DNA of 5,654 bases. Origin: Thermomicrobiaceae bacterium (lineage in GTDB: Bacteria; Chloroflexota; Chloroflexia; Thermomicrobiales; Thermomicrobiaceae). Below the pieces are notes generated by a model that was given only the letters and a program-made list of their open reading frames with translations, was not told the DNA's origin and ran no database searches. Below, in pieces: positions 5,434-5,654 of the stretch. Location of the stretch: assembly GCA_007124395.1 (NCBI GenBank), contig SLFF01000314.1, forward strand, positions 1 to 5,654, given 5' to 3'. Within the stretch, counting starts at the first letter, position 1; each line of letters begins with the position of its first letter. Position numbers and translations under genes: made by a program.

Positions 5434-5471
5434 GGCCCTCACCCCGGCCCTCTCCCAATACTGGGAGAGGG
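5434..5471 (+). repeat. Copy 2 of the inverted hairpin repeat
   Basis: GGCCCTCACCCCGGCC leads into a perfect 10-bp stem, CCCTCTCCCA (5448-5457) with TGGGAGAGGG (5462-5471), and a 4-base loop. The leading part and first arm match copy 1 (4361-4384, reverse strand) apart from two single-C gaps. Copy 1 has a 27-base insert where copy 2 has a tight loop. The sequence after the stem, agaaaac, is A-rich. Confidence 0.75.
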
Positions 5472-5542
5472 AGAAAACTATTCGCTCCGCGTGTTGGGCA
5501 TTGCACATGCGAACAAAGACCCACACACCGATCGCTCACCGG

Positions 5543-5549
5543 AAAGGAG
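5543..5549 (+). promoter_or_regulatory. Ribosome binding site for the final partial gene
   Basis: AAAGGAG lies 10 bases before ATG 5560 and 7 bases before an in-frame GTG at 5557. It supports a real gene start near the window edge but does not decide between the two codons. Confidence 0.5.
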
Positions 5550-5559
5550 ATCCAACGTG

Positions 5560-5654
5560 ATGAACAGCAAAGGTTTCCGGATGCGGCGAGACCACGAAGC
5601 GCAGCAGGAACTCGGCATGCCGGATGAACGGCTCCAGTCCAGCGCGAGTCGACC
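5560..5654 (+). CDS. Unrecognised protein, N-terminal 31 residues
   Basis: The frame is open from the ATG at 5560 to the window end, giving MNSKGFRMRRDHEAQQELGM and then PDERLQSSASR. The visible part is hydrophilic and charged, with no signal peptide or membrane helix. A GTG directly before the ATG (5557) is in frame and slightly better spaced from AAAGGAG. The two other plus-strand frames close at 5560 and 5627, so this is the only one that continues. The gene is cut by the window edge and no family can be named. It is transcribed away from the F420 gene. Confidence 0.45.
   Translation, partial: MNSKGFRMRRDHEAQQELGMPDERLQSSASR

Larger units (their letters stand above)
5239..5556. other. Intergenic region between divergent genes, rich in short repeats
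   Basis: About 320 bases between the F420 gene and the final partial gene hold no credible coding sequence. The visible contents are a repeat at 5343-5369 and the hairpin repeat at 5434-5471. On the minus strand, TAGAAT (5302-5297) could be a -10 element for the F420 gene, but I found no matching -35 element. The reading frames that cross this region are produced by the repeats. Confidence 0.6.

Noticed and set aside
4318..5471. A composite transposon carrying the F420 gene.
   Set aside because: There is no transposase, no target duplication was seen, and the flanking repeats are short hairpins rather than insertion sequences.

Overview
The window looks like a piece of a GC-rich bacterial chromosome, probably Chloroflexota (Thermomicrobia-like). 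This assignment is inference. It rests on a Thermus-like B-family (ba3) heme-copper oxidase, a luciferase-like F420-dependent enzyme, GTG/TTG starts alongside strong GGAGG ribosome binding sites, and repeats of a kind I associate with GC-rich environmental genomes. No rRNA, tRNA, CRISPR array, transposase or integrase is visible.

Layout. Bases 1-330 are the 3' end of a SIS-domain sugar-phosphate protein, followed by a strong hairpin (351-376). Bases 458-730 encode a 90-residue acidic protein I do not recognise, closed by a second hairpin with a pyrimidine-rich tail (768-806). Bases 807-1217 hold no gene. They contain a plausible promoter just after the hairpin (TTGACC, 17 bases, TAGGCT) and several inverted repeats, so they may be a long leader or carry a small RNA.

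Bases 1218-4239 form a compact plus-strand operon for a terminal respiratory oxidase. The order is an unknown 71-residue two-helix membrane protein, subunit IIa (one helix with an unusual acidic/His-rich N-terminal tail), subunit II (CuA), subunit I (heme b, heme a3-type site/CuB) and a membrane-anchored class I cytochrome c. The cytochrome is the likely electron donor. Electrons would pass from cytochrome c to CuA in subunit II, then to the low-spin heme and the binuclear centre in subunit I, where oxygen is reduced to water with proton pumping. Every metal ligand and the residues of the Thermus ba3 K-type proton path can be located.

Bases 4387-5238 on the minus strand encode an LLM-class, probably F420-dependent, oxidoreductase that converges on the oxidase operon. 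It lies between two copies, in opposite orientation, of a GGCCCTCACCCC/CCCTCTCC hairpin repeat. A second short repeat sits near or inside each copy. The window ends with the first 31 codons of an unrecognised plus-strand gene (5560-5654).

The oxidase is a known type. The less familiar items are the small membrane protein heading the operon, the tail on subunit IIa, the long untranslated leader and the repeat pair around the F420 gene.
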